Both the position numbers and the translations under genes were made by a program. Under the pieces are notes generated by a model. The model was not told the DNA's origin, did no database searches, and saw only the letters and a program-made list of their open reading frames with translations. Below are positions 54,101 to 58,620 of a stretch of DNA of 64,000 nucleotides, piece after piece; the stretch's first letter is position 1; every line of letters begins with the position of its first letter. The stretch covers positions 28,126,759 to 28,190,758 of the forward strand of contig OX463782.1 in NCBI GenBank assembly GCA_949825025.1, read 5' to 3'. The stretch comes from Siphlonurus alternatus (taxonomy: Eukaryota > Arthropoda > Insecta > Ephemeroptera > Siphlonuridae).

Positions 54101-57100
54101 TAATTAACTGACACAGCTGTAAATTTATGCATTAAAGGCCGTACAATCAGTGGCACAAAGAACAGGATTTACTAATTTAGCAATTAAAACTTATTCATTT
54201 GAAGTGGTTGTTGAAATAGTTATAACTTCATTTCTATTTTAGTTATTTATTTTTTAAAATTTGAATTTTGGAAATGCCTGCTCACACTGTAAGCTATAAT
54301 ATATGTATAATGTATATAATTGTCTGGTTTTGCATCTGTCTCATATATATTATAAATAATTAATTGTAATATATATATAAAATAATTTTTTAAGGCTTTT
54401 TTTCTTTCTTTCTAAGTACTTAATTATTTAAATCAAGTTGCTTTAACATATATGTATACAATAGAGGGCTAGAGGCTTCAAGTGTTCCCCGGCAGGAAAA
54501 TTTTCTCCATTATAACTATTAAAGCTATATATAAATTTGAAACTATCTCCTATTTCTTCCCTCCCCCGCCCCCTCATTTCGAGGTATTTTGATAAGGAAT
54601 CAAGCATTAATTTAATTTTTCTCTAAAAATTTCTTTAATGCCAAAAAAAGCTATTTAGAGTTTTTTTTTTTTTTTTTTACATAGGCTTGGATAAGACAGT
54701 GGGAAGACCACAAAATCAGCTGACTTGAAGCCACTATTATGCCACTTGTTATCAATCACAGATTGTAAAACAAAATGGATGGTTGAAAACTACTCTCCAT
54801 GACCTTTCTCAACTGTCTGCTTAATATTAATTAATTTTAATTAATTAATATTAATTAATTAATTTTAGACTATATGAACATTATTTGTGTTTAATAAAGA
54901 ATTTATGTGATTACCTGGGGTGTTGCAGGCATGGAGGCGATAGAAACTGCCATCAACTACTGGGAGGATGCGCTAGAGGCGTACCGCCTGCTCTCCAACA
55001 CGGAGGCTGGAGGGGACACGACGCTTGCAGTAACCACGGCCGAGGAGGCGGAGTTCACCCGTGACCTGCAGAGCCTCCTGGACGCTGCATACAAGCTGCA
55101 GGGAGACTCGGAGCTGCTCTTCCTCGACCAGGTGAACACTCAGAGATTATTTCAATTCTTCCACAGTCCAAACTATTAGTAATTGATGATGTATACTACC
55201 ATACAGTTACTGTACTCAAAAATTGAAAGTAAATTAAAGCTAGCTTCCATGCTTATATTTTGCAACTTTTCATGGTTGTAAGGTTTTTAAATAGAAATAA
55301 ATCAAATAACCCATGTAAACTACAATTTGCATCCTTAATTTATAAGAAATGAATTATTATCACAATCCTTAAAGTTCTGCTCTAAATATGATAATAATGA
55401 GGGAGTAAGAGTTAGTGACATTTTCGACAATCTATTGTAACTTTGATAAGAATATGACTGTATTAGTATTCAAGTTATAGCCAGATTTATATACTCTATA
55501 GCAAGTGAGTTACATCTCCTTAAATTCTAAAGTAATTTTTCTCTCCCTACAAATCTCTAACGTCCCAGTCTGATGTAGCGGTTGTTTCCAGCGGTCGGTG
55601 CTGTTCCGAGCGGAGAGTTCTGTGGCGGGCGGCTCTCGCTCCGAGGCAAGCAGAAGAACCGGCCTCTCCAGCTGGTCATCTAGAGACTCCTTCGTGTCGG
55701 CACAAGACGAGGTGAGACTTTGTCCATGACTACCTGACTGTCTCAGAACTGTACAAGAAAGGCTTCAAAAGTTCTCAAACGGGAAAGTTTTCTCCTTCAG
55801 CCACCATGCATGTTGAATTTTTTAATATTTTCTTATTGTTTACTGAAGCGATAAATTTGAAAGCTTCTACTATCACTGCTAGAGGTCTTCTGTGAACATA
55901 TTTTTTTTATCTAAAAAATTGCTTTAATGCTGAAATAGCTTTTTTTTTTTTTTTTTTTTTTTAATTTTTGTTAAAATAGGTTTAGGTAAGACAGTGAGGG
56001 AACACAGCAAAATCAGCTAACAACACTTTTAATAAAAATAAAGAGAAAATATGAAAAAATTATACTGTTATATTGTTAAATACAGTATATCATTTCCACA
56101 ACCTGTATTCTTGATTTTGCTGATATAATTCATTTTCTTCGGCTGTAGATTGCAGACCTGCGAGAACTAGAGGAGTTTTCTGAGTGCCCAGATCTCGACT
56201 CTCTTCCCCTTTACCAGGCTGCCGTCCAGCATTATGAAGAAAATGGAATACCATACAGGTACGGAGAACATGCTTACAGTCTAAGCCAGTTTAAATATAT
56301 GAGTTTTACTCATTATGTGATTTGTTGAACTTTTTGATTTTGTTTAGTATAATTATTATGCTAAACAAAATCAAGCTAGATTTTTCGTGATAGATTTTAT
56401 TTTCAAAATCTGTTAAACGTTTAAGATTCCTGCGAAATATCAATTTATGAAATAAATAATTTTCATAAATTCAATGCTCTGGTTGATTTTAAAAAAATAT
56501 AAATTAAGTGTTCCAGAGTAGTCAAGAAACTTGTGATTACTTAACTTGAAGTTGCTTTCACACTACTTTTGGTGGTTCCTGCAATGTGCCTTTATCTTCC
56601 TCAACAATTGGCAGTGATTCTAAACATTTTGTTATCCAATTCCAAACATTCAAAATTAAGCATTTTCTCATCCTTGTCCATAATAATTAACTTTGTGCTG
56701 AAGAAATAAGTAAATTATATATATATATATATATAGAAGTTACCAAGTTGCTCCACAAATATTTTTAACCCCATGGTTTTGCAGATGTCTGCGCACAGAG
56801 CTGGTTCGGTGCTCCTCGGACGTGGAGTTCCAGTGCAAGCTCCACTGCGTGCGGCTGGCCTTCCAGTGCCTTCTGCAGAACCCCCAGACCGTGCGGTGGT
56901 TCTCAGACACCGGCCGCCAGGTGCTCGCAGACCTCATGCTCTACGCTGACAAGGTAAGCTCCTCTCACATTGTGAATTTAGTCCATTCACAAATTGATAA
57001 TTATATTCAGTTGAATCAATACTCTTTCTTTTATGGTTGGGTGCAAGATATATGATAAACAGCATAATTTTTAAAATATCAACTAACAAAGAGAAGGATA

Positions 57101-58620
57101 GAAATAATAATTGTATTGTTATCTTACTAGTAGTTTGCAGAAGTACTGTAAATGTTGCCTAATCCATTGTGATCTTTCACTGAGTATCATAAGAACACCT
57201 CTCAGAATGTTGACTTGGCACGTTTACAGGACCCTCGAGACTTCCTGATAGCGTACGAAGACCTCCTACAGTTCCTCGGCCAGAGTAACCACTGGCAGGA
57301 GATGGACGTTGAGCTGTCAGAGCGAGGGGTCAAAGCCCTCACCTTCTACGATATTGCCCTCGACCTCATCCTGATGGACGCCTTCGATGACCTTGACCTG
57401 CCCCCCTCTTGTGTGACCTCCGTCGTGCAGAACCGATGGCTCTCGAATGGTTTCAAAGAGGCGGTTAGTAAAAAACTTGGGGCTGTGTTTATATTATATA
57501 GTGGAGGTATTTGCACTAATATCCTGAAATGCAAGCACTATATTAAGATAGAGTTGTGCCTGATAGCGAGATAAATTATGCAAATCCTAGAATTCTAATT
57601 GTTTTTATATTTTATTGAATTATTGCTTTAAGATACAATATCTCTCTTTTATTAATATCAACCGACTATTATTGCAGATTTACTGGTGGCATGCATGGCC
57701 ATAAAATTATCAATTGTTTTAAATACTAACCAAAAACAAACATTATGAATGATTTGCAGTACCGTTACGGTATCCCATTTTCGTTAAGAGGCCATGAAAA
57801 GAATAGTATTAATTAATATATAAATAAAAACGAGTAGCTTGTTTATAAGTTGTTTTGTAAGTTTTCATCCAAATGTCACATTTCTGACGTTGTTTGTGCA
57901 GGCCCTGACGACCTGCCTGTGCTCCCTGCTGCGGGCCAAGCGGAGAATGCTGCAGAACCCGACTGGCTTCATGTCCCACTTCTACACCATCTCGGAGCAC
58001 ATCTCCCCCCTCATGGCCTGGGGCTTCCTTGGCACAAACGAAGACCTCAGGGATACTTGCAGATACTTTAGGGTAAATCAAACCTGAACCTTTGTAAATC
58101 TTTCTTGTCAGACACTGTAAATATAATGGTAATACTAGAATATCAATACCAGCAACCATGATACAAAATTGTCAGTTTTAATCATCTTATAGACTAATAC
58201 AGTACGTTAATATATCTGTCTGTAACACTGATTTTGACTAACAATGTAAGTTCCATTTTTTTATGCACATTTTAGTATTGAATAAAAATTTAATACATAA
58301 TTTAATATATTTTGTGTGTGCACATGATAGTGATTATATAATTGGCAGTGTCATAATTTTAATTAATAATTATTTACAAGAATATTTAAGTGTTGTTATG
58401 CATTAGCTGTAATATTATGAAAAATTTGTAATATTACTGTAAGAAAATAATTTTTTCTTTCTTTTCTTTTCAGGATCAAGTTATATGCTTCCTACAAGAT
58501 ATTTTTAGTTTTGAACGTATGAGATATACGAGTGTAGAAGCTTTAGCAGAAGACATTTTAGCCACCATGAGAAATAGAGTAGACGAGTTGCGGACAAGGT
58601 TGTCCCCCCCTCCTCGCTAG
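45..58620 (+). CDS. Miga: Mitoguardin (Miga/FAM73 family), gene span, spliced, 5'-partial
   Basis: Mitoguardins are mitochondrial outer-membrane proteins that promote fusion and lipid exchange at ER-mitochondria contacts through VAP. Nine coding exons are visible: 45-150, 3037-3228, 54929-55131, 55592-55711, 56149-56258, 56785-56953, 57230-57463, 57902-58072 and 58474-58620. They join in one open frame of 483 residues plus TAG. The N-terminus lies upstream of the window. A hydrophobic stretch followed by a run of Arg (exon 1) is the membrane anchor. The conserved block begins QLTPQQLGAMGMEAIETAI and contains YWEDALEAY, SFVSAQD, GIPYRCLRTEL and HFYTISEHISPLMAWGFLGT, all family-typical. The tail is Pro/Arg-rich. 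The intron between exons 2 and 3 is about 51.7 kb and hosts an antisense gene; the other downstream introns are 0.27-0.53 kb. The family call rests on remembered similarity and is very secure. Confidence 0.95.
151..3036 (+). other. Miga intron, no gene
   Basis: This AT-rich intron lies between the first two Miga exons in the window. It holds an unexplained 136-codon minus-strand open frame (1311-901), a GC-rich patch at about 1805-1995, and the short string AGATGGCGC or its complement twice (about 1093 and 1602). No exon is needed here because the flanking exons join in phase. Confidence 0.7.
1805..1995. promoter_or_regulatory. GC-rich island in Miga intron, candidate regulatory element
   Basis: This short CpG-containing patch (GGCGGCGCCGGCGCC) lies in an AT-rich background. 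It includes TGACTC motifs (AP-1 half-like) and GTGACCTTGA, the complement of the nuclear-receptor site TCAAGGTCA. It has no long open frame. The regulatory role is inferred from composition only. Confidence 0.3.
3037..3228 (+). CDS. Miga: Miga exon (linker to conserved domain)
   Basis: The acceptor is TTACGTTTCAG and the donor ATGG|GTGAGT. The exon encodes a Gly/Ser/Arg-rich cytosolic linker (LLTGGAGSVVSGSSSRRAG) that runs into PTEQLTPQQLGAMG, the hallmark start of the mitoguardin homology region. Phase 1 at its end matches the next exon 51.7 kb downstream, giving GAMGMEAIETAINYW without a break. Confidence 0.92.
3327..3353 (+). repeat. Poly(A) tract, possible retroposon tail
   Basis: About 26 uninterrupted A residues lie 100 bases downstream of the Miga exon donor. 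They could be the tail of an old retroposed sequence, but no tRNA-like promoter boxes or target-site duplication were recognised upstream. Confidence 0.4.
3354..8887. other. Intronic stretch, no gene seen
   Basis: This is AT-rich, low-complexity intron with many short A and T runs. Two CAGGTGT motifs occur at 3384 and 3408. A GC-richer patch lies at about 5200-5460 with a small hairpin (GATGCTG...CAGCATC near 5310-5330), and another at 6300-6535. No open frame has recognisable similarity. Confidence 0.6.
6300..6535. promoter_or_regulatory. GC-richer intronic island
   Basis: This patch is balanced in base composition between two very AT-rich stretches. It has CpG dinucleotides, GGTTGCTAAGC and CACGTG-like CCACGTGCC. 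A 61-codon frame on the - strand has no recognisable product. A cis-regulatory role is inferred from composition. Confidence 0.25.
8888..9247 (-). CDS. uzip: Unzipped-like exon 5 (stalk, GPI signal, stop)
   Basis: The acceptor is TTTGTTTACAG. It encodes VSLQGVKVEYGAHYFLHDGS, a Thr-rich low-complexity stalk probably O-glycosylated, a small-residue region suited to a GPI omega site (SAGSEGS), and a C-terminal hydrophobic stretch ending FRTGT before TAG (8890-8888). Candidate poly(A) signals (TTTATT on the + strand) occur at 8838-8847. Confidence 0.8.
   Translation of the reverse strand, partial: VSLQGVKVEYGAHYFLHDGSLVPTTTTTTTTPPSTTVGTTTTTIKTVAANQILVPDGASVDVNSSMQSDETDESTNKAAQQSLNKPMSAGSEGSRQRPLTFTSFVIVLFAMSLPFRTGT
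8888..14853 (-). CDS. uzip: Unzipped-like GPI-anchored DM9-domain protein, complete spliced gene nested in Miga intron
   Basis: Five coding exons on the - strand (14853-14646, 14280-13941, 13213-13015, 10961-10533, 9247-8888) join in frame to 511 residues. Residues 1-23 form a signal peptide (WLGVALVLLLGVARG). Residues about 70-105 are strongly acidic. CRARHNGDLLPGALLG...C is a DM9/DUF3421-type repeat, followed by KWTRFNGRPFGAV and HYLGRLDL. Exon 4 carries YWNEPSSEYWGQARGML and Asn-X-Ser/Thr sites (NSTRPG, NISV, NHTL, NGTM). The last exon has a Thr-rich stalk and a hydrophobic tail (FTSFVIVLFAMSLP) typical of a GPI signal. Size, signals and motifs fit insect Protein unzipped, an axon-guidance/adhesion surface protein (488 residues in Drosophila, from memory). 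Alternatively it is another DM9-domain surface protein. Gene identity is less certain than gene structure. Confidence 0.75.
9248..10532 (-). other. Unzipped-like intron 4 with GC-rich island
   Basis: This intron of the nested gene is mostly AT-rich. An island at about 9400-9590 contains TGACGTCA at 9568-9575 and CAGGTGT at 9578-9584, next to each other. It may regulate the nested gene. Confidence 0.6.
9400..9590. promoter_or_regulatory. Island with CRE and CAGGTGT motif
   Basis: This GC-richer patch includes an exact CREB/ATF palindrome (9568-9575) immediately followed by CAGGTGTGA, which fits a T-box half site or an E-box-type motif. Function is inferred. Confidence 0.35.
10533..10961 (-). 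CDS. uzip: Unzipped-like exon 4
   Basis: The acceptor is GGTTACAACAG and the donor CACCAG|GTAAAC. The 143 codons are in phase 0 at both ends. The exon has an acidic linker, ALTYWNEPSSEYWGQARGML, then alternating beta-strand-like sequence with four potential N-glycosylation sites. No transmembrane helix is seen, in keeping with an extracellular module. Confidence 0.82.
10962..13014 (-). other. Unzipped-like intron 3
   Basis: This is a long AT-rich intron. It contains a small foldback element (12807-12984) just upstream of exon 3 and otherwise only simple AT-rich sequence, including TA and T runs. Confidence 0.6.
12807..12984. mobile_element. Small foldback MITE-like element
   Basis: The left end reads GATATTCCCGCCAGAAGTAC and continues CCGGAAGTGGGAGGTTTCTGAT. 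The right end is its imperfect reverse complement (ATCAGAAACC...CCGGTGGGAATATT), giving inverted arms of about 40 bp and a span of about 180 bp. It has no coding capacity. A similar string (CAGAAGTAGCCGGAAGTG) occurs near 31430, suggesting a family. Confidence 0.5.
13015..13213 (-). CDS. uzip: Unzipped-like exon 3
   Basis: The acceptor is CGATTTCAG and the donor GTCAAG|GTAAAG. It encodes RAGPDARQTHYLGRLDL, GRVFVVEPEGKSWVERDYQ and EVLLEMEPVRYELVNVRF, beta-strand-like sequence continuing the DM9 module. It starts in phase 2 and ends in phase 0. Confidence 0.82.
13214..13940 (-). other. Unzipped-like intron 2
   Basis: AT-rich intron. Three CAGGTGT/ACACCTG motifs lie within 210 bases (13565, 13740, 13768). 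No open frame of note. Confidence 0.55.
13941..14280 (-). CDS. uzip: Unzipped-like exon 2 (acidic segment and DM9-like repeat)
   Basis: The acceptor is CCTCTTACAG and the donor GAGAAG|GTAACT. It encodes a dense Asp/Glu tract, then VLVCRARHNGDLLPGALLGD and KCIVSLAKQV, a DM9-like repeat with two Cys, then RKWTRFNGRPFGAVAADG. Confidence 0.82.
14281..14645 (-). other. Unzipped-like intron 1
   Basis: AT-rich intron between the signal-peptide exon and exon 2. It has canonical GTAAGT and TTACAG ends and nothing else recognisable. Confidence 0.6.
14646..14855 (-). CDS. uzip: Unzipped-like exon 1 (start codon, signal peptide)
   Basis: ATG is at 14853-14851, two bases after an acceptor-like GGTGTTGCAG, so a 5' UTR intron probably lies upstream. 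The exon encodes 69 residues: a hydrophobic signal peptide, then DDSVRLLTRSTTSPTSSTLR. The donor is GGACG|GTAAGT. It ends in phase 1 and joins AC to give Asp. Confidence 0.8.
18300..18505. promoter_or_regulatory. GC-rich island with X-box-like motif
   Basis: The patch includes a C-run near 18312-18322 and GTTGCTATGCCAAC at 18490-18503, two mismatches from the RFX palindrome GTTGCCATGGCAAC. It is one of three such motifs within 4 kb. Function is inferred. Confidence 0.3.
20413..20783. other. GC-richer patch open on both strands
   Basis: Open frames of 113 codons (+ strand, 20413-20754) and 106 and 85 codons (- strand) overlap here. None has a recognisable domain, and strand-symmetrical openness argues for local composition rather than a gene. 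The patch is purine-skewed (GAAGGGGAGAAAGG). Confidence 0.3.
21085..21350. promoter_or_regulatory. GC-richer island with an exact RFX X-box match
   Basis: GTAACCATAGCAAC at 21237-21250 fits the RFX consensus GTNRCC(N0-3)RGYAAC at every position. Minus-strand frames of 116 and 87 codons cover the island but encode nothing recognisable. This would suit an RFX-regulated enhancer or promoter, by inference. Confidence 0.35.
22160..22400. promoter_or_regulatory. GC-richer island with X-box-like motif
   Basis: GTAACTAGGCAAC at 22232-22244 is one mismatch from the RFX consensus, and a second imperfect GTTGCTGGTCAAC lies just upstream at about 22207. The island follows a T tract of about 26 bases. 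Function is inferred. Confidence 0.3.
24865..24872. promoter_or_regulatory. CRE palindrome TGACGTCA
   Basis: An exact CREB/ATF palindrome in an AT-rich stretch. It is the only one of the eight in the window that is not in or beside a GC-richer island. Chance occurrence is possible. Confidence 0.25.
26340..26370. promoter_or_regulatory. Cluster of nuclear-receptor-like half sites
   Basis: GTGACCTTTGAAGGTCGAGG is followed directly by TCAAC. It shows an everted pair of AGGTC half sites (26346-26359) and an overlapping direct repeat (AAGGTCGAGGTCA). This resembles hormone-receptor elements; binding is unproven. CAGGTGT lies at 26302. Confidence 0.25.
26870..27020. promoter_or_regulatory. GC-rich island
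   Basis: This patch of about 150 bases (GCGACGTGCC, CTCGCGGCGCAGGGGATGGG) is sharply bounded by AT-rich DNA. It has no open frame of note. A regulatory role is inferred from composition. Confidence 0.25.
31858..31877. repeat. (GA)n microsatellite
   Basis: A short dinucleotide run of GA in intronic DNA, about nine to ten units. Confidence 0.7.
36480..36830. promoter_or_regulatory. GC-richer island with CRE next to a TATA-like box
   Basis: TGACGTCA (36624-36631) overlaps the start of TATAAGAGGG, a promoter-like arrangement. CAGGTGT lies at 36820. Frames of 69 and 65 codons on the two strands have no recognisable product. It could be an enhancer or a start site for an unannotated transcript. 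Confidence 0.3.
38048..38505. repeat. Tandem repeat block in left arm of foldback element (4 units)
   Basis: Units of about 130 bp start with GGGTAATCGACCCTC at about 38049, 38180, 38310 and 38441 and also share CCTGAGGGTGGAGACCTACC. They differ by a few substitutions. Frames across the units are by-products of the repeats. Confidence 0.85.
39108..39700. repeat. Tandem repeat block in right arm of foldback element (5 units)
   Basis: These are inverted copies of the left-arm unit. GAGGGTCGATTACCC recurs at about 39171, 39292, 39422, 39553 and 39686. One more unit is present than in the left arm, and the innermost unit spacing is shorter (about 120 bp). Confidence 0.82.
40340..40565. promoter_or_regulatory. 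GC-richer island with CRE
   Basis: This CpG-containing patch carries TGACGTCA at 40523-40530, in the context TTGTGACGTCACA. A 70-codon minus-strand frame has no recognisable product. A regulatory role is inferred. Confidence 0.3.
41990..42295. promoter_or_regulatory. GC-richer island with inverted segments
   Basis: The patch contains CAGTCGGTCC near 42112 and a near-complement CGGACCGACTGCTG near 42176, so it can form a stem of about 10 bp around a loop of about 55 bases. Frames on both strands are unrecognised. It may be a regulatory island or a small repeat. Confidence 0.25.
42328..42504. mobile_element. Small inverted-repeat (MITE-like) element
   Basis: The left end is ACACTGAGAAAAAAAG followed by GTGTGTTAAATT. 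The right end, read in complement, is ACACAGAAAAATTAAAAGTG. The ends are imperfectly inverted, about 180 bp apart, with only AT-rich sequence inside. The termini resemble those of the larger element at 45592-47390. Confidence 0.35.
43395..43500. promoter_or_regulatory. CRE-containing patch
   Basis: CGTGACGTCACG, a perfect 12-base palindrome around the CRE (43462-43469), lies just downstream of TGATGACGTAATG (43398-43410), a CRE half-site variant. The patch is mildly GC-enriched. Confidence 0.3.
44640..44770. promoter_or_regulatory. Promoter-like patch: CRE followed by TATATAA
   Basis: TGACGTCA (44684-44691) is followed by TATATAATAT starting at about 44700, in a CpG-containing context (CGCGTGCCTCGCG). 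The spacing is compatible with a CRE-TATA core promoter reading rightwards. No downstream exon is identified, so promoter function is speculative. Confidence 0.3.
45592..47390. mobile_element. 1.8-kb terminal-inverted-repeat element without recognised transposase
   Basis: The left end is CACTGAAAAAACAGTTGACA. The right end in complement is CACGGAAAAAACACTTGACA, two differences over 20 bases. Both subterminal regions carry many degenerate copies of CTGTTAAA / AACAGTT-type motifs, as transposase-binding arrays often do. The interior holds a long hairpin (46887-47056) and exon-like segments (46112-46326), but no long frame. A clear target-site duplication was not found, so the superfamily is unknown. 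Confidence 0.65.
46887..47056. ncRNA. Long imperfect hairpin, candidate small-RNA precursor
   Basis: The arms 46907-46954 and 46987-47036 are complementary with two mismatches and one 2-base gap. Pairing extends more weakly outwards (AGAAGATGGT / complement of ACCAGCTTCT) and inwards (AAGTCCA / TGGAACTT). The structure is pre-miRNA- or hairpin-siRNA-like, but no known miRNA seed is recognised. It may instead be an old foldback insertion. Confidence 0.4.
48800..48990. promoter_or_regulatory. GC-rich island
   Basis: A CpG-rich patch (GCGGGCGGTCGTCGCG, GCGCGCACGCGGGG) lies between very AT-rich flanks. Frames of about 75 codons on both strands encode nothing recognisable. A regulatory role is inferred. 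Confidence 0.25.
49490..49665. promoter_or_regulatory. GC-richer island
   Basis: The patch runs from TACGCGGACGGTGC to CACCTGGG, with an ACACCTG motif at 49642. Three frames overlap but have no recognisable similarity. Confidence 0.2.
50500..50625. promoter_or_regulatory. Island with CRE
   Basis: TGACGTCA at 50514-50521 (context GAGTGACGTCATGTG) is followed by AGGTCACTCGCAGGTCACC, a direct repeat of AGGTCAC half sites like those bound by nuclear receptors. Function is inferred. Confidence 0.3.
51770..52060. promoter_or_regulatory. GC-richer island with nuclear-receptor-like sites
   Basis: CCAAGGTCCCGCAAGGTCAT contains two AAGGTC half sites, the second (CAAGGTCA) fitting the FTZ-F1/ERR monomer site. 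The patch also has GTGGGCGTGGCG, a GC/KLF-type box. No open frame of note. Function is inferred. Confidence 0.3.
52480..52700. promoter_or_regulatory. Island with CRE
   Basis: This GC-rich patch (GGCGGTGGAGCGCGGAGGAG) has TGACGTCA at 52624-52631. Frames of 86 and 75 codons on the + strand overlap it, without recognisable domains. Confidence 0.3.
54471..54730. repeat. T-rich dispersed repeat, copy 1
   Basis: Shared landmarks with 55757-56020, in the same order, are AGGCTTCAA, TTTTCTCC, AAATTTGAAA, CTTTAATGC, a T tract, then ATAGGCTTGGATAAGACAGT and AAAATCAGCT. The copies are diverged and in the same orientation. Confidence 0.55.
54929..55131 (+). CDS. Miga: Miga exon after the giant intron
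   Basis: The acceptor is GGGTGTTGCAG and the donor GACCAG|GTGAAC. It encodes MEAIETAINYWEDALEAYRL and an acidic helical stretch ending in SELLFLDQ. This is the most conserved helix-rich start of the mitoguardin C-terminal domain. Confidence 0.95.
55592..55711 (+). CDS. Miga: Miga exon with FFAT-like VAP-binding motif
   Basis: The exon is in phase 0 at both ends and has 40 codons. It is Ser/Arg-rich and ends in SSRDSFVSAQDE. SFVSAQD (55688-55708) fits a phospho-FFAT pattern: Phe at position 2, Ser at 4, Ala at 5 and an acidic residue at 7. This is where Miga proteins bind VAP on the ER. Confidence 0.93.
55757..56020. repeat. T-rich dispersed repeat, copy 2
   Basis: This is the second copy of the repeat at 54471-54730. 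It lies in the intron after the SFVSAQD exon, with a longer T tract (about 55940-55962) followed by ATAGGTTTAGGTAAGACAGT and AAAATCAGCTAAC. Confidence 0.55.
56149..56258 (+). CDS. Miga: Miga exon
   Basis: The acceptor is TCGGCTGTAG and the donor TACAG|GTACGG. It encodes IADLRELEEFSECPDLDSLP and then LYQAAVQHYEENGIPYR, a conserved acidic and helical segment. It ends in phase 2 and the codon for Arg is split across the next intron. Confidence 0.94.
56785..56953 (+). CDS. Miga: Miga exon
   Basis: The acceptor is GGTTTTGCAG and the donor GACAAG|GTAAGC. It encodes CLRTELVRCSSDVEFQCKLH and then VRLAFQCLLQ...LMLYADK, a conserved Cys-containing helical segment of the C-terminal domain. Confidence 0.95.
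57230..57463 (+). CDS. Miga: Miga exon
   Basis: The acceptor is ACGTTTACAG and the donor GAGGCG|GTTAGT. The exon has 78 codons and is in phase 0 at both ends. It encodes DPRDFLIAYEDLLQFL, GVKALTFYDIALDLILMDAF and NRWLSNGFKEA, all recognisable mitoguardin motifs. Confidence 0.95.
57902..58072 (+). CDS. Miga: Miga exon
   Basis: The acceptor is TGTTTGTGCAG and the donor TTTAGG|GTAAAT. The 57 codons encode ALTTCLCSLLRAKRRML and FMSHFYTISEHISPLMAWGF, which are strongly conserved across animals. Confidence 0.95.
58474..58620 (+). CDS. Miga: Miga terminal coding exon
   Basis: The acceptor is TTTCTTTTCAG. The exon encodes DQVICFLQDIFSFERMRYTS, then a helix (VEALAEDILATMRNRVDELR) and a short Pro/Arg tail before TAG at 58618-58620. 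This matches the family C-terminus. Confidence 0.94.
   Translation, partial: DQVICFLQDIFSFERMRYTSVEALAEDILATMRNRVDELRTRLSPPPR

Larger units (their letters stand above)
3229..54928 (+). other. Miga: Giant Miga intron (about 51.7 kb)
   Basis: The donor (ATGG|GTGAGT) and acceptor (GTTGCAG|GCATGG) are canonical and restore the frame exactly. The intron hosts the antisense Unzipped-like gene, a 2.17-kb foldback element, a 1.8-kb inverted-repeat element, smaller repeats and about twenty GC-richer islands. No other protein-coding exons were recognised. Confidence 0.88.
47391..54928. other. Intronic stretch before Miga exon 3, no gene seen
   Basis: AT-rich intron with islands at 48800-48990, 49490-49665, 50500-50625, 51770-52060 and 52480-52700. 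There is a 22-bp tandem duplication at 50663-50706, an A tract near 49973-49989, an AT-palindromic stretch at about 54828-54868 and a T-rich dispersed repeat (54471-54730). Confidence 0.55.
55132..58473 (+). other. Short Miga introns (55132-55591, 55712-56148, 56259-56784, 56954-57229, 57464-57901, 58073-58473)
   Basis: Six introns of 276-526 bases, all with GT/AG ends and AT-rich. The second holds the dispersed T-rich repeat copy 2; the third holds an (AT)n run near 56717-56735. Nothing else is recognised. Confidence 0.8.

Noticed and set aside
57809..58159. 116-codon minus-strand frame across a Miga exon
   Set aside because: It is the antisense shadow of the exon 57902-58072, which is strongly conserved on the + strand.
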